A stretch of DNA of 64,000 nt from contig JAOZIE010000002.1 in assembly GCA_026014485.1 (NCBI GenBank), positions 272,774-336,773 of the forward strand. The letters run 5' to 3'. This DNA comes from Candidatus Bathyarchaeota archaeon (GTDB taxonomy: Archaea > Thermoproteota > Bathyarchaeia > Bathyarchaeales > Bathycorpusculaceae). Below, in pieces: positions 35,741 to 44,690 of the stretch; within the stretch, counting starts at the first letter, position 1; the number at the start of each line of letters is the position of its first letter. Below the pieces are notes generated by a model. That model was not told where the DNA came from and ran no database searches. It saw only the letters and a list, made by a program, of their open reading frames with translations. The translations under genes and the position numbers were made by a program.

Positions 35741-36745
35741 ATGATGGCAATGCGTAGAAAAAACTTTGCAGCTGTAATCTGTGTTTGTGCGCTTTTGTGC
35801 GCGGCATTCCAGTCGCTGCAAGGTGCAGAGCTAACGCGGGCGAATCCGGGACCTGCAACTCAGATTCCTCCAATCGTTGAGGTAACTGACGTTCAGGTGG
35901 ACGCCTTAATTTCGTGGGTAAATGGAACCTTGTGGGCGGAGGTTGATTCTGAGTTTTTGTTTGGCACCGTTTACGGGTTAGGCGACCAATTTCAAACACG
36001 GAATTCTGGAATAGGTCTGCTTAATGGTCAAGACGAGGTCACTGTCACTGTCGTTTATGACCGTTTAGATGCTCAATTTCCTGTGCCTTTAAACTCAACT
36101 GACATATCTGTAAAGAGGGATTCTGAAGAAGAGGATTGGGCAGTCACCAACCGAGTAAACCATCTTTTTGCCGCTAACTTGCCTGAGCTTCACTGGACAA
36201 TATCGCCTGTTCCAAACAACTTTTCTATAACAACCCACTATGAGTACCCTGTTTCTCCAACATGTGAACTCTACGCGTATCTTGGGACCTATTCATGTTT
36301 ATTCCCTCTAAGTTCGCGTTTTGGCTTACAAGAAGTTTCCCGTTACTCGGGAAATGAACGTCGTTGGCTAGGAACCTCTACCTGCAACCAATTTAACATA
36401 GAGATGAACCCGCTTTTCAGCAACCTGCAAGTTTACTTAATTAACGGTTTTGGAACATTGACGCCCCTAAACTACACCATTGCAACGGAAAACCCACAAG
36501 TAATACAGTTTGACGTCTATGCAAACCCCTATCCTCACGGAGTTGTTATGGTCTTTGACGAAACCCCGTTGACAACACCGCAGTTATCCCCCTCAACTTC
36601 ATCAGCACAAGCAACACCAACGCCACCTTCGAGGATTAACCAGAATTTGCAGGCAATGATTTTGCCTTTTGTGTCTGTTTTGTTGGTCCTTGCTTTTGTG
36701 ACCTCCCTATACAAGCGAAGACTTGGGCATCATCAAAACGAATAA
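35741..36745 (+). CDS. Secreted membrane-anchored protein, unknown function
   Basis: 334 aa. Signal peptide (AAVICVCALLCAAFQSL, cleavage near QGAE), then a beta-rich extracellular domain of about 260 residues with two likely disulfides (CELYAYLGTYSC, STCNQF). A Ser/Thr/Pro-rich stalk (TTPQLSPSTSSAQ) and a C-terminal helix with YKRRLGHH follow. The order signal, ectodomain, stalk and anchor is shared with paralogue B at 13502, but the ectodomain is different. Tandem palindromes upstream suggest specific regulation. ATG 35741 and nearby ATGs at 35744/35750 are all possible starts. Confidence 0.7.
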   Translation: MMAMRRKNFAAVICVCALLCAAFQSLQGAELTRANPGPATQIPPIVEVTDVQVDALISWVNGTLWAEVDSEFLFGTVYGLGDQFQTRNSGIGLLNGQDEVTVTVVYDRLDAQFPVPLNSTDISVKRDSEEEDWAVTNRVNHLFAANLPELHWTISPVPNNFSITTHYEYPVSPTCELYAYLGTYSCLFPLSSRFGLQEVSRYSGNERRWLGTSTCNQFNIEMNPLFSNLQVYLINGFGTLTPLNYTIATENPQVIQFDVYANPYPHGVVMVFDETPLTTPQLSPSTSSAQATPTPPSRINQNLQAMILPFVSVLLVLAFVTSLYKRRLGHHQNE

Positions 36746-36956
36746 TCTAAAAATCGCTCGGAAACGTTTGTAGAGTAGCCAGTTAGATATCGTACAGTTT
36801 GGAGCAAGGGAATCTGCAGCTTAACCTGGAGGGTGCTCTGTAGAAAAAAGCTTTGAATAAACCTTGTTGATACCTGAATTTTGAATTCATATCGTGTTTT
36901 CATAAGGCAGTTAAATACCAACCGCCTATGTGTGGTTAAAGACTGGTGAACTTTCC

Positions 36957-37139
36957 TTGAACCAAAACCATTTGCTTAAAGGACGTGACGAAATAGAAAC
37001 AAAAATGGCGGCTGTCCTCAGTGAAGAAATCAAGGAACTCTCGACAGAATTTCAACAAATATTGATAGATGACCTGGTCACAGCACTCGAAAATAGGCTG
37101 AAAGTGTATAACCGCCTCAGAGTTGGAAGTGGATTCTGA
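36957..37139 (+). CDS. Small helical protein, unknown function
   Basis: 60 aa, mostly two amphipathic helices (DEIETKMAAVLSEEIKEL, FQQILIDDLVTALENRL). GGTGA (36945-36949) lies 7 nt before TTG 36957, favouring this start over GTG 36930. A TATA-like TTAAATACC is near 36910. It precedes a set of small DNA-binding genes on the same strand, so a regulatory partner role is possible, but no family is recognised. Confidence 0.5.
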   Translation: MNQNHLLKGRDEIETKMAAVLSEEIKELSTEFQQILIDDLVTALENRLKVYNRLRVGSGF

Positions 37140-37223
37140 TGGGCAACCATAACAAAACTATGAATTTTACGTCCATAAAAGCTATATACCAAATCATACG
37201 AAACAACGGAGCAGGATTGAATC

Positions 37224-37517
37224 ATGAGACGCAGTAAACTGGAAATGTACGTTGACATACTCAAAGTCCTAGCACACAGAGGACCCCTTAAACTAACCCA
37301 CATCATGTACAAAGCCAACGTTAACTGCAGCGTACTCAAAGAATACTTAGACTTCCTCATGAAACAGGGCCTAGTCGAAGAACGCACTGTTGGCAAACGC
37401 AGAGTAGTCTTTGCCGTCACCCAACGAGGCATAACCGTGTTGAAGTACTTCCGCGAACTCAAACAGGTTCTGCCAATCGTAGAAGAAGCCCGAAATCAAG
37501 TACCTGTACCCTACTAA
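37224..37517 (+). CDS. Winged-helix transcriptional regulator (HTH_45-like)
   Basis: 97 aa single-domain winged helix. Helices LEMYVDILKVLAH, LTHIMYKANVNCSVLKEYLDFLMKQGLVE and the wing RRVVFAVTQRG are followed by a dimerising C-terminal helix VLKYFRELKQVLPIVEEA. This is the common small archaeal HTH_45 type. It has its own ATG after a TATA-like GCTATATACC near 37182. Target genes unknown. Confidence 0.88.
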   Translation: MRRSKLEMYVDILKVLAHRGPLKLTHIMYKANVNCSVLKEYLDFLMKQGLVEERTVGKRRVVFAVTQRGITVLKYFRELKQVLPIVEEARNQVPVPY

Positions 37518-37681
37518 ACAGGTAACCCATAACCCACGAGGCGGCGCTATACGCGCCAAACACTTTTTCCTCAACAAACAAGGTAGTTTATCGTGAATTC
37601 ATACCCTTATTTCGTAAACCTTAATAAACACTACAGAGCTTAACTGTACTACAACAGTACATCATCATTGGGGGAAGTTGG

Positions 37682-38065
37682 TTGAGTAAAGAGCAGGCAT
37701 TCGGAAGAAAACCCGTAGCCATCTTAGAAAAGATACGGGAGAATTTGGAGCGGCTAAACGAGAAAATCGAAGTAATGATTGAGCTTCAACGGCATGACCA
37801 TCGAGAGTCGCCAACTCCAATTCAAGATGTTCCTTTAGATGTCATGACTTTACTTTCAATGCCTGACCATCTGCGTAAAACGGCTATGACTGTTTGCCGT
37901 TCAGGTCGTGCAACTGCAGACGAAATCGCTCAGCAGACCTGTCGGGCAAGAGCGGTAGAAAGTGCTTATCTGAATCAGCTGGTGTTGATGGGTTACCTCA
38001 AGAAAGAACGTAAAGGTAGAAAAGCGTACTTTTTTGCTGAACGGGACGTTGAAGGTGAAAGATAA
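37682..38065 (+). CDS. Winged-helix DNA-binding protein next to ParA/MinD ATPase
   Basis: 127 aa, TTG start after GGGGGAAGTTGG. An N-terminal coiled-coil segment (KIRENLERLNEKIEVMIEL) precedes a winged helix (PDHLRKTAMTVCRSGRATADEIAQQT..., wing KKERKGRKAYFFAE). The next gene starts on the following base, so the two are surely co-expressed. The pair looks like an adaptor/centromere-binding protein and its ParA-type ATPase, though a transcriptional role is equally possible. Confidence 0.75.
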   Translation: MSKEQAFGRKPVAILEKIRENLERLNEKIEVMIELQRHDHRESPTPIQDVPLDVMTLLSMPDHLRKTAMTVCRSGRATADEIAQQTCRARAVESAYLNQLVLMGYLKKERKGRKAYFFAERDVEGER

Positions 38066-38845
38066 GTGGGAAAGATAATTGCCGTACACTCATACAAGGG
38101 CGGAACTGGCAAGACATTGCTTTCAGTCAATTTGGCAGCAACGTTTGCTAAATTGGGCAAGAAGGTTTGCCTCTTTGACCTTGACTTTAGGGCGCCAAGC
38201 CTTTTTGCAATACTCAAAATTCCAACGGCGGAAAACTGGCTAAACGATTACCTAAACAACACCTGCGACATAAACAAAGTTCTAATAGACATCAGCAGCA
38301 GAATCCCCGGCAAAGGCAGCTTATTCGTGGGGCTTGCCAATCCATCAACGGAAGCCATTCGGGACATGTCTGCCAAGGATAGAAAATGGGAAATGCGCGC
38401 ATTAGGCAGACTGCTCCATCTGAGGAACGCACTACTAAATGACCAACATTTTGACTACATCGTTATGGACACAAGCCCGGGGCTTCAATACAGCTCAATT
38501 AACGCCATTGTCGCGGCTGACCTTGTGGCTGTAGCAACGACTGGTGACCGCTCGGACGTTGATGGAACAAGCCGCATGCTCAAAGAGCTCTATAACTTGT
38601 TTGAGAAAAAGACAGGAATTGTTCTCAACAAAGTTTTGGACAGCACTGCAAAAAGCAGACGTGATGAACTCTACGACCGAGTTAAAAACGTCTACAAGGT
38701 TCCGCTGCTGGGTATGGTTCCATGTTTCTGCGAGGTTCTTCGTGCAGAAGGCAACTTCATTTTTTCGCAGGACAAACCTGACCACCCATTTTCAGCGCTG
38801 CTAACTGAAATGGCCAAGAAAATTGACGCAAACGAAGTCAAATAA
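38066..38845 (+). CDS. ParA/MinD-family ATPase
   Basis: 259 aa. Deviant Walker A KGGTGKT at residues 11-17 with the signature lysine, Walker A' VCLFDLDFRAPS and Walker B YIVMDTSPG. The C-terminal part has no clear MinD-type amphipathic membrane helix. It starts directly after the winged-helix gene, so it probably positions something bound by that protein (DNA or a cell pole complex). No ParB or other segregation gene is in the window. Confidence 0.88.
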   Translation: MGKIIAVHSYKGGTGKTLLSVNLAATFAKLGKKVCLFDLDFRAPSLFAILKIPTAENWLNDYLNNTCDINKVLIDISSRIPGKGSLFVGLANPSTEAIRDMSAKDRKWEMRALGRLLHLRNALLNDQHFDYIVMDTSPGLQYSSINAIVAADLVAVATTGDRSDVDGTSRMLKELYNLFEKKTGIVLNKVLDSTAKSRRDELYDRVKNVYKVPLLGMVPCFCEVLRAEGNFIFSQDKPDHPFSALLTEMAKKIDANEVK

Positions 38846-38896
38846 CCAAAAAGAGTCTCTCTTTTTTCTTTTCGTCCGTCTCGTTTAGCTTGCTCT

Positions 38897-38912
38897 GTAT
38901 ACAAAAGCATCA
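38897..38912 (+). repeat. Dispersed repeat GTATACAAAAGCATCA, copy 1
   Basis: Perfect 16-mer, 60 bp upstream of mobA, plus orientation. Four further copies occur at 41981, 43385, 47371 and 48051. With the minus-oriented copy at 41981-41996 it forms an inverted pair facing inward around mobA, two bipartite elements and the YjbQ gene. Confidence 0.85.
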
Positions 38913-38971
38913 ACGGACTGGCACCAAAAAAGCTTAATGCCGCGGAAAAAACTCCTTTAGCCTGACAAACC

Positions 38972-39610
38972 ATGTTAAATCGATCAGCTATAGTGCTTGC
39001 AGGAGGCTTCTCGGACAAGTTTGGGCAAGACAAGGCAGTTCTGGAACTAAATGGAAAGCCGATGCTAAGTCACGTGATTAGCACGGCGACTAGCCTGGTG
39101 GATGAGGTCATTGTGGTTACCCGTAGTGAGGAGCGCAAAGAAACTTACGCAGAGTTTTTGGGATCTGGCGTGAAATTCGCTGTTGACATCGAAGCGGGCA
39201 AAGGACCTTTGATTGGTGCGTTAACTGGCTTTGAGATTGCCCAAGGCAAACATAGCTTACTTTTGGCCTCTGACATGCCGCTTGTGTCTCTTGACGTTGT
39301 CACGTTGCTTTTCGATTTGTGCCCCGGCAAATCCGCTGTGATTCCCCGGTGGCCAAACCAGCAGATTGCGCCTTTACAGGCGGTTTACCACACCAAGACT
39401 GCTCTGGAGGCTGCCCGACTGGCCGTTGCTGACGGCGAGTATTCTCTTTCGGCTATGGTTGACAATATGGGTGGCATACGTTACCTGTCTACGCTTGCCC
39501 TTCAGGCGTTTGACCCTGAATTGCGAACGTTCTTCAACGTTAACATGCCTTTGGACTTGAAGCTTGCTGAAGGCTTGCTGACTAGAAAGACAAAGAGACG
39601 TTCCAAGTAA
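38972..39610 (+). CDS. mobA: Molybdenum cofactor guanylyltransferase-like protein
   Basis: 212 aa nucleotidyltransferase of the MobA group, which adds GMP to molybdopterin. The N-terminal loop is LAGGFSDKFGQDKA (consensus LAGG-x-S-x-R-x-G-x-DK, with Lys in place of the usual Arg). The metal-binding LLLASDMPLV and the late FFNVNMPLDL (N-x-N-x-P-x-D) box follow. The Arg-to-Lys change in the loop could mean a related substrate such as another nucleotide sugar. No other molybdenum cofactor gene is nearby. Confidence 0.85.
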   Translation: MLNRSAIVLAGGFSDKFGQDKAVLELNGKPMLSHVISTATSLVDEVIVVTRSEERKETYAEFLGSGVKFAVDIEAGKGPLIGALTGFEIAQGKHSLLLASDMPLVSLDVVTLLFDLCPGKSAVIPRWPNQQIAPLQAVYHTKTALEAARLAVADGEYSLSAMVDNMGGIRYLSTLALQAFDPELRTFFNVNMPLDLKLAEGLLTRKTKRRSK

Positions 39611-39654
39611 TTTACTGTATTTTTTAGGCAAATTTTTTGCTGCCGAGGTAACTT

Positions 39655-40000
39655 CTTTCGAACAGAGACGAAGCTTATATAATCATGAACTGGCAGTTGC
39701 TGTTGCGTGTTTTGCAGCGTTTTCACGATACAACTGAGGAGGCGCCTTGCTCAACAAGCACGGTTTTGCCACCAAAAAAGTTGCTAATTTTAGCTTTGCT
39801 TGACGGTAACCTTGCCGTTTGTCTCTTCTGGAGCGTTTGTGACGGGAATTTATCCCCTTGTATTCTGGTTTTGCTGTTTGTTTTGTGTTTGTGGTGACTG
39901 ATTTTTTTGTCTGTTTGCAGCAGAAGCCTATTGCAGCATTTTTGGTTGACCGAAAAAATGTCGAATGTATGTTTTTTACAATAAACAGTTAAAAATGCGG
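39655..40000 (+). repeat. Bipartite non-coding element, copy 1
   Basis: The left half has TTCGAA (39657-39662), a short spacer ending GACGAAG, then TTATATAATCAT (39675-39686). The right half, 272 bp on, is TGTCGAAT followed by TTTTTTACAATAAACAG and TTAAAAATGCGG (39959-40000). Both halves recur with the same order and similar spacing at 40412 and, inverted, at 47621. The middle differs in each copy. Confidence 0.75.
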
Positions 40001-40411
40001 CTTTGGCGGTTACGGATTGTGGATTGTGGACTAAATATGGTGTTCTGAAGCATTCAAGCACTTGTTTTGGACGAAGGCGCGCATAAATTTGTAGGGTGTA
40101 TTGGCTGAAGATTCTGCGCTGAGGCGGATTTTGTCTGAGAAGCACTTGTTGATTGCTTTCACTAGCGTTTTCTAAATCTGAAACTGCCGCCTTGTTGCGC
40201 AGTGCCATCGTATCGCATCGTTATTCATAGTCAAAGAATAGTAAGCTGCCGTTGCTGTTTGAGTATTTGTTAGGCAGAAGACGCCCGGCAGAAACATTTG
40301 CTTTTGGTCATGCCCCCTATATCTGACTTATTCCAAGGCGCTCTGTTGATTTTTTGCGTTTGGTGTAGTCCTATGCTTCACTGAGAAGGCGTCGGCTTTT
40401 GTTGCTTTGGG

Positions 40412-40733
40412 TGTTCGAAGAGGACCGAATTATATATAATCATAACAACGCGTGCTATCACAAATGAGTCAAGTCGCTTTTTGAGTTCTAAAACGATTTT
40501 TTTCTTTGCCGTCAAGTCGCGGTGCCCGTGTTTTAACCGTGTTTTCTGTTTAAGTAGTTGCTTTAAGAGGGTTTTTTTGGCATGTATTACCTTTTTCTGT
40601 ATGTTGGACCTGTGCTGTGGATGTTTTTGGACAAAATTTACGCAGAGTGTGTGACGTGTTGACTTTTTTTGTTTTTTTACAGTTCCGATTTTTGTCGAAT
40701 TATCCTTTTTTACAATAAACAGTCAAAATACGG
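40412..40733 (+). repeat. Bipartite non-coding element, copy 2
   Basis: The left half has TTCGAA (40414-40419), GAGGACCGAA and TATATAATCAT (40433-40443). The right half has TTTGTCGAAT, TTTTTTACAATAAACAG and TCAAAATACGG (40691-40733). The spacing between halves is about 250 bp. The middle is T-rich on the plus strand with no similarity to copy 1 that I can see by eye. Confidence 0.75.
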
Positions 40734-40843
40734 GGTTCATCAGGTGCTGTTTATCTTGCTGCAATTAAAGTTACGGGGGGAACAGCGGTTTTTTGGATTA
40801 AATACAGCGAAAACCTTTGGGAAAAACTTCGTAGGCAGAAGTT

Positions 40844-41260
40844 TCAGGTTTCGCCCATTACCTGAATGAGCACGGTTCGTCTGCGTGGGTAAACGTCGGT
40901 TTCCACAAACATCAGCGACTGCCAGGTTCCAAATTGTACCTTGCCGTTGTTCACTGGTAAAGTTCTGTCAGGCGGCAAAATCACCGAACGCAAGTGTGCA
41001 TGTGCGTTCGAGGGGTGACTGTATGAACCTCTTTTTGGGGCAAGCTCTTCCAGAAGTTTTTTGATGTCGCCCAGCAGTGCGGGGTCATTTTCAGTCAGGA
41101 TCAGGATGCCTGTTGCGTGCGGAGCGAAAACATGAACCAACCCGTTTTGTATACCTGACTTCTGGACGACGTCCTCAACACGGTCTGACAGGTCTATGAA
41201 GTCACTTTCGCCCTCTGTCGAGAAGGTTATACTGGTATTGGTTACTTTGAAATCAGACAT
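40844..41260 (-). CDS. YjbQ/UPF0047 family protein
   Basis: 138 aa from ATG 41260 (MSDFKVTNTSI), preferred over an upstream ATG at 41290 because the family begins here. Family marks: a central VHVFAPHATGILILTEND, the PKRGSYSHPSNAHAHLRS loop with clustered His, and the C-terminal FGTWQSLMFVETDVYPRRR. Homologues bind metal through the histidines and some show weak thiamine phosphate synthase activity; the true role is unknown. It is read toward the bipartite elements. Confidence 0.92.
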   Translation of the reverse strand: MSDFKVTNTSITFSTEGESDFIDLSDRVEDVVQKSGIQNGLVHVFAPHATGILILTENDPALLGDIKKLLEELAPKRGSYSHPSNAHAHLRSVILPPDRTLPVNNGKVQFGTWQSLMFVETDVYPRRRTVLIQVMGET

Positions 41261-41980
41261 GCCACAATTCACCTGTTCGGATATTGTCACCCTAACCTGA
41301 AAAAGCTTTTGCTGTGCAAGTTTAGCGACTGAATAACAGGTTACTTTTTTGGTCAGGTTCTTTCAAAAGCTACTGGTTTTGTAGGTAACTGCATCCTGTA
41401 GGAACAATCTGGAAACGTTTGTGCTGATTGCTTTTGTAGCCGCTTCCTTTGATGCATTCAGTCTGTACCTCTGACTCACGCGGACTTTTATGTCCGACTG
41501 GGCGGACAGGTTGACCTGTATCTGCAAGTTTCCGTCTGCAGATGCCTCTTCTGAGCGGGTCAATACTGCGTGATAAACCTGACGTACTGACCGTCTGTCG
41601 TGTACTTAATCAGTAGGCTAATAGGCTTTATTTTTGTAGCCTTCTAGCGCACATTTCATCGGGTTTTTGTGTTAGGGCATCTGGCGCAAGTGTGCCTAAC
41701 AACACAGTGGCATCAGTTCTTGGAACCCGTTTCCCGATGCTTCACCGCTCCTGATAAGGCAGCGCAATCACGTCACTATCTGCACTGTTATTCTCTCGCT
41801 CAATCCACCTGGGCTGCTTGTCCTTCACTGAGTGTTCAAACGGCTGTTTCTGATAGCGACAATTATGCATAGTGCTGGTTTGCTTTGCCGAAAAAGACGG
41901 GGTCTCTGAGTCGTGCAAACGTTTTTCCGGTATAATGCCTGGTCTATCGCGTTGATTTGTGCACATACCTGACGTGTGGT

Positions 41981-41996
41981 TGATGCTTTTGTATAC
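41981..41996 (-). repeat. Dispersed repeat GTATACAAAAGCATCA, copy 2 (inverted)
   Basis: Perfect 16-mer on the minus strand, continued by ACCACAC, which resembles the CACCCAAACACAC extension of copies 3 and 4. It forms an inward-facing pair with copy 1 over 3.1 kb. Confidence 0.85.
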
Positions 41997-42201
41997 AGAA
42001 CTGTTGCGGACGCATTTTGGTGACTTATGGTGACGGAAAAACCGCACAGCAACCCTTGTTGCTAAAGCCACCCAACACTAAATGGCCCCAATCAATCCCT
42101 CCAAAAAATGGGCAAGACACGCCCCCCTCACCTGTAAAGCAAATGTGTAGATGGTGACGCGCAAAACTTCTGAGCAAGCGTTAGTCAAAGAACGGGCATA
42201 A

Positions 42202-42254
42202 GCGACAGAGCAGTTCCCGCAGCCTTGCCGAGGGAGGCTGCAAAGAGTAGTCGC
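42202..42254 (+). ncRNA. Candidate structured RNA (nested stems)
   Basis: Inner stem GCAGCCT (42219-42225) with AGGCTGC (42235-42241), a perfect 7-bp match with a 9-nt loop. An outer stem GCGAC (42202-42206) with GTCGC (42250-42254) encloses it. It lies in a long gene-free region. The family is not recognised and it does not carry RNase P or SRP RNA core motifs. It could equally be a remnant of mobile DNA. Confidence 0.3.
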
Positions 42255-43384
42255 GTAAGTTCAGGATACGTTAGCGGTAACTGTAGCCTCTTGTTAGCAA
42301 TGGGGGCATCACCAGCCTCAACTGCATTTCAGGTAAGTCCAAAGCGGTCTGAGACCTGTCCTGTTTCTCTACGCAGAATTTTTCAGGGTCAGCTCAAGTG
42401 GGGTAAAAAAATATTTTGCGGGAAAAAGTTGGGGGAGGCGAAGGTAGAGGCGTTTGTGGAAGGTGTACAGTCTAAGAGGATTGTTTGCGGCGTGGTCGCT
42501 TGATTTCTTGGAGGTAGGGTGCCTAACAAAGGGGGCGGCGCTACCGCAATGGCGCTCTGATTCAACAGTAAACTGGGTGGTATAGGGGTCAAGAGTGCCC
42601 GTTTATGCAGCAATATTTTCGAGCATCCGTTAAGCTTTTTTTAGCAAATTAGGCTGAGATTGGCTTTTTTTTCTGGTTTCGTGATGCATGTTTTCTTGTT
42701 ACGGGTCGAACTTTTCAGCCTGAAAAAACAGGCGTATTTTTTTCGTCAACACCAAAAACTAAATCCCGAAATTCAACCACAAATAGCAAAATAACCCCAT
42801 TTTGGGTGTGTTTGGCTCTTCCTAGGGGGTATCCCATGGGGATTACCGTGGCCTCATATAAGTACCCCCGAAAATCTCCATGCGAACCAAAATGCCTCTC
42901 TCTTCGAGGTTGCTTCGAGTCAACCTACGCGAAAAGCAGTGGGTGTGGAAAACTTTGACGGAAAACGATGCTCTGCGACAAAAATTTTCAAGGGGAGTTT
43001 TGGTTGTTTGTCGGGTCTTGTTTTGGCGGTTTTCGTGTTTTGCTTTTAGCGATGCAGCAAAGTTGGGTAGGCGCTTGTAAAAGTTTGTGCGGGTGTGATT
43101 GTTGTTTGTCGTGCTGGGTTGGGTGCTTGCTTTTGCTTTTTTTGGTTGGTGGATAGTTTGCTGCGTTTGGTTTAATGGCAACTTTTTGACATGTCTTTTT
43201 TCGCCTTTTTGTTTGGGCAACATTGTTTGGAGGGGCACTTTTGCATTGTCAGGTGTAGGCTATGTTTGGCAGATTTTGCTCGGTTACATGTATACTGTTC
43301 CGTTGTGGGTGACTATGGTTGTATGTGTATTACTTTAAATAATCTCGTCACTGACAGCCACTATGGTTACGGTCAGAACGTTTG

Positions 43385-43413
43385 GTATACAAAAGCATCA
43401 CCCAAACACACTT
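43385..43413 (+). repeat. Dispersed repeat, copy 3 (29-bp extended form)
   Basis: Begins GTATACAAAAGCATCA and continues with CCCAAACACACTT; the whole 29 bp is identical to 47371-47399. It lies about 65 bp upstream of the hjc start. The following CCACAGC is shared with copy 5 read on the minus strand. Confidence 0.9.
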
Positions 43414-43479
43414 CCACAGCTCCCTGTGCAATACTTTTTTATCACAGTCACCCCAAAAGAAAACAAAAGGCGACCTGCA

Positions 43480-43917
43480 TTGAAGGAAGTTGACAAAATT
43501 GCTCTCCGTCGATGGCGCAAACGCGGATTCTACAGCGAAACCGTTCTTGTAAAACTCCTCCAAAAACACGGGTACCACGCCGTCCGCATACCCGTCAGCA
43601 ACCCCAGTCTTAGTCCGCTTCCCGACATCATGGCACGTAAAGGTCCCCACTCGTTTGCGTTTGAAGTAAAAAACGCCACCTACTACGCCTACTTTCCCAA
43701 AAGCCAAATCGACAAGCTGTTTCGTTTCCTCAATGAACTCATCCCCTCTGACCAACAGTACAAACACGCTCTGATAGGCGCGCACTTGGGCAAGAAATGG
43801 ACGTTCAAGGAGATTTCCTGGGCCGACTGGGAAAAAGACAAGCTGCCCGACAAAGTCCGCATCCTCAAACGCGACCGCGGCAACTTTAATCTTGAAAAGA
43901 GCTACTGTGCAGACTGA
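43480..43917 (+). CDS. hjc: Holliday junction resolvase Hjc-like nuclease
   Basis: About 145 aa from TTG 43480 (AAGG 9 nt upstream). The frame is open back to 43363, but that part contains the dispersed repeat and is unlikely to be translated. The archaeal resolvase pattern is complete: KRGFYSETVLVKLLQKHGYHAVRIP with the catalytic Glu, LPDIMARK with the catalytic Asp, and AFEVKNA giving E-x-K. A ring-forming tail follows. It resolves four-way junctions in recombination. The C-terminus is longer than in typical Hjc (about 125-135 aa). Confidence 0.82.
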   Translation: MKEVDKIALRRWRKRGFYSETVLVKLLQKHGYHAVRIPVSNPSLSPLPDIMARKGPHSFAFEVKNATYYAYFPKSQIDKLFRFLNELIPSDQQYKHALIGAHLGKKWTFKEISWADWEKDKLPDKVRILKRDRGNFNLEKSYCAD

Positions 43918-43976
43918 CGCCAAAGTAAGCAAACGTACCTCAAAATATATTATTACCCTGCCGCTATTGCTTGAAT

Positions 43977-44690
43977 ATGCTACCCGAACATGAACCCAAA
44001 ACCCCAGAAGACAACCCAGTAGTTGCCGCCGCCACATTGACCAAAGCGTACGCGATGGAAGACACCGCCGTCGAAGTCCTCAAAGAAATAAACCTCTCCG
44101 TGCAGAAAGGCCAGTTTGTCGCCATATACGGACCATCGGGAGCAGGAAAAACCACCCTGCTTAACCTCATAAGCGGCATCGACAAACCCACTAGCGGCAA
44201 AATAACCGTGTTCGATCTGGACTTAGCCGAGCAGAATGAGGATGCTTTGGCGGATTATCGGTGTAATCAGGTCGGTTTTGTTTTTCAGTCATACAATTTG
44301 ATTTCGACGTTGACGGTGGCGGAAAACATTGCGTTTCCTATGGAATGGAAACGATCGCCCAGCGAAGAAATTCAGAAAAGAGTAGCTGAGCTCATCCAGA
44401 CTTTTGGGCTGGAGCACCGCGCGAACCATTTTCCAGCGCAGCTCAGCGGTGGGGAGCAGCAGCGGGTGGCTTTTGCGCGTGCATTGGCCAATGACCCGCC
44501 GTTGCTGTTGGCTGATGAGCCGACGGGGAATTTGGATACGAAGAATGGACAGAAAATCATCCAGATACTCCAAACGCTGAAGAATGAGGGTAAAACGGTT
44601 ATTGTCTCTACGCATGACCGCGATATCATGCCTCTTGCTGACTTGAAGTTCTATTTGGAAGATGGAAAACTGGCGACTCCGCATGAGTGA
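43977..44690 (+). CDS. ABC transporter ATP-binding protein (MacB/LolD type)
   Basis: 238 aa. Walker [11 protein letters not shown]-loop FVFQSYNLI, signature [15 protein letters not shown], Walker [13 protein letters not shown] and H-loop VSTHD are all intact. The LSGGEQQR and NLI sequences place it with the MacB/LolD exporters. An in-frame TTG is 6 nt upstream (43971). The stop overlaps the permease start by 8 bases, so the two work together. Confidence 0.95.
   Translation: MLPEHEPKTPEDNPVVAAATLTKAYAMEDTAVEVLKEINLSVQKGQFVAIYGPSGAGKTTLLNLISGIDKPTSGKITVFDLDLAEQNEDALADYRCNQVGFVFQSYNLISTLTVAENIAFPMEWKRSPSEEIQKRVAELIQTFGLEHRANHFPAQLSGGEQQRVAFARALANDPPLLLADEPTGNLDTKNGQKIIQILQTLKNEGKTVIVSTHDRDIMPLADLKFYLEDGKLATPHE

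Larger units (their letters stand above)
39611..40843. other. Gene-free region with two bipartite non-coding elements
   Basis: 1.23 kb without a convincing gene. The plus strand is rich in T and G. It carries the first two copies of the bipartite element listed separately (39655-40000 and 40412-40733). Minor frames here have no recognisable protein character. The layout, with two promoter-like starts in the same direction, suggests transcription of non-coding RNA. Confidence 0.55.
41291..43479. other. 2.2-kb gene-free region, partly GT-rich, with hairpins
   Basis: No frame resembles a known protein. A 66-codon minus-strand frame (41363-41563) has protein-like composition but no support. Visible structure: a hairpin CTAATAGGCT...AGCCTTCTAG (about 41620-41645), a nested stem at 42202-42254, and a strongly G+T-rich plus strand from about 42980 to 43340. 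It also holds two copies of the 16-bp dispersed repeat (41981 and 43385). Confidence 0.5.

Noticed and set aside
41363..41563. 66-codon minus-strand frame with protein-like composition
   Set aside because: TTG start without ribosome site or TATA box and no recognisable family; lies in a region with other spurious frames.
39611..43479. CRISPR array in the repeat-rich region
   Set aside because: The repeats are few, in both orientations, and separated by 0.3-3 kb; there are no regular spacers and no cas genes.
39611..43479. Chromosomal replication origin
   Set aside because: No Orc1/Cdc6 gene nearby and no tandem ORB-like motifs; strand bias alone is not enough.
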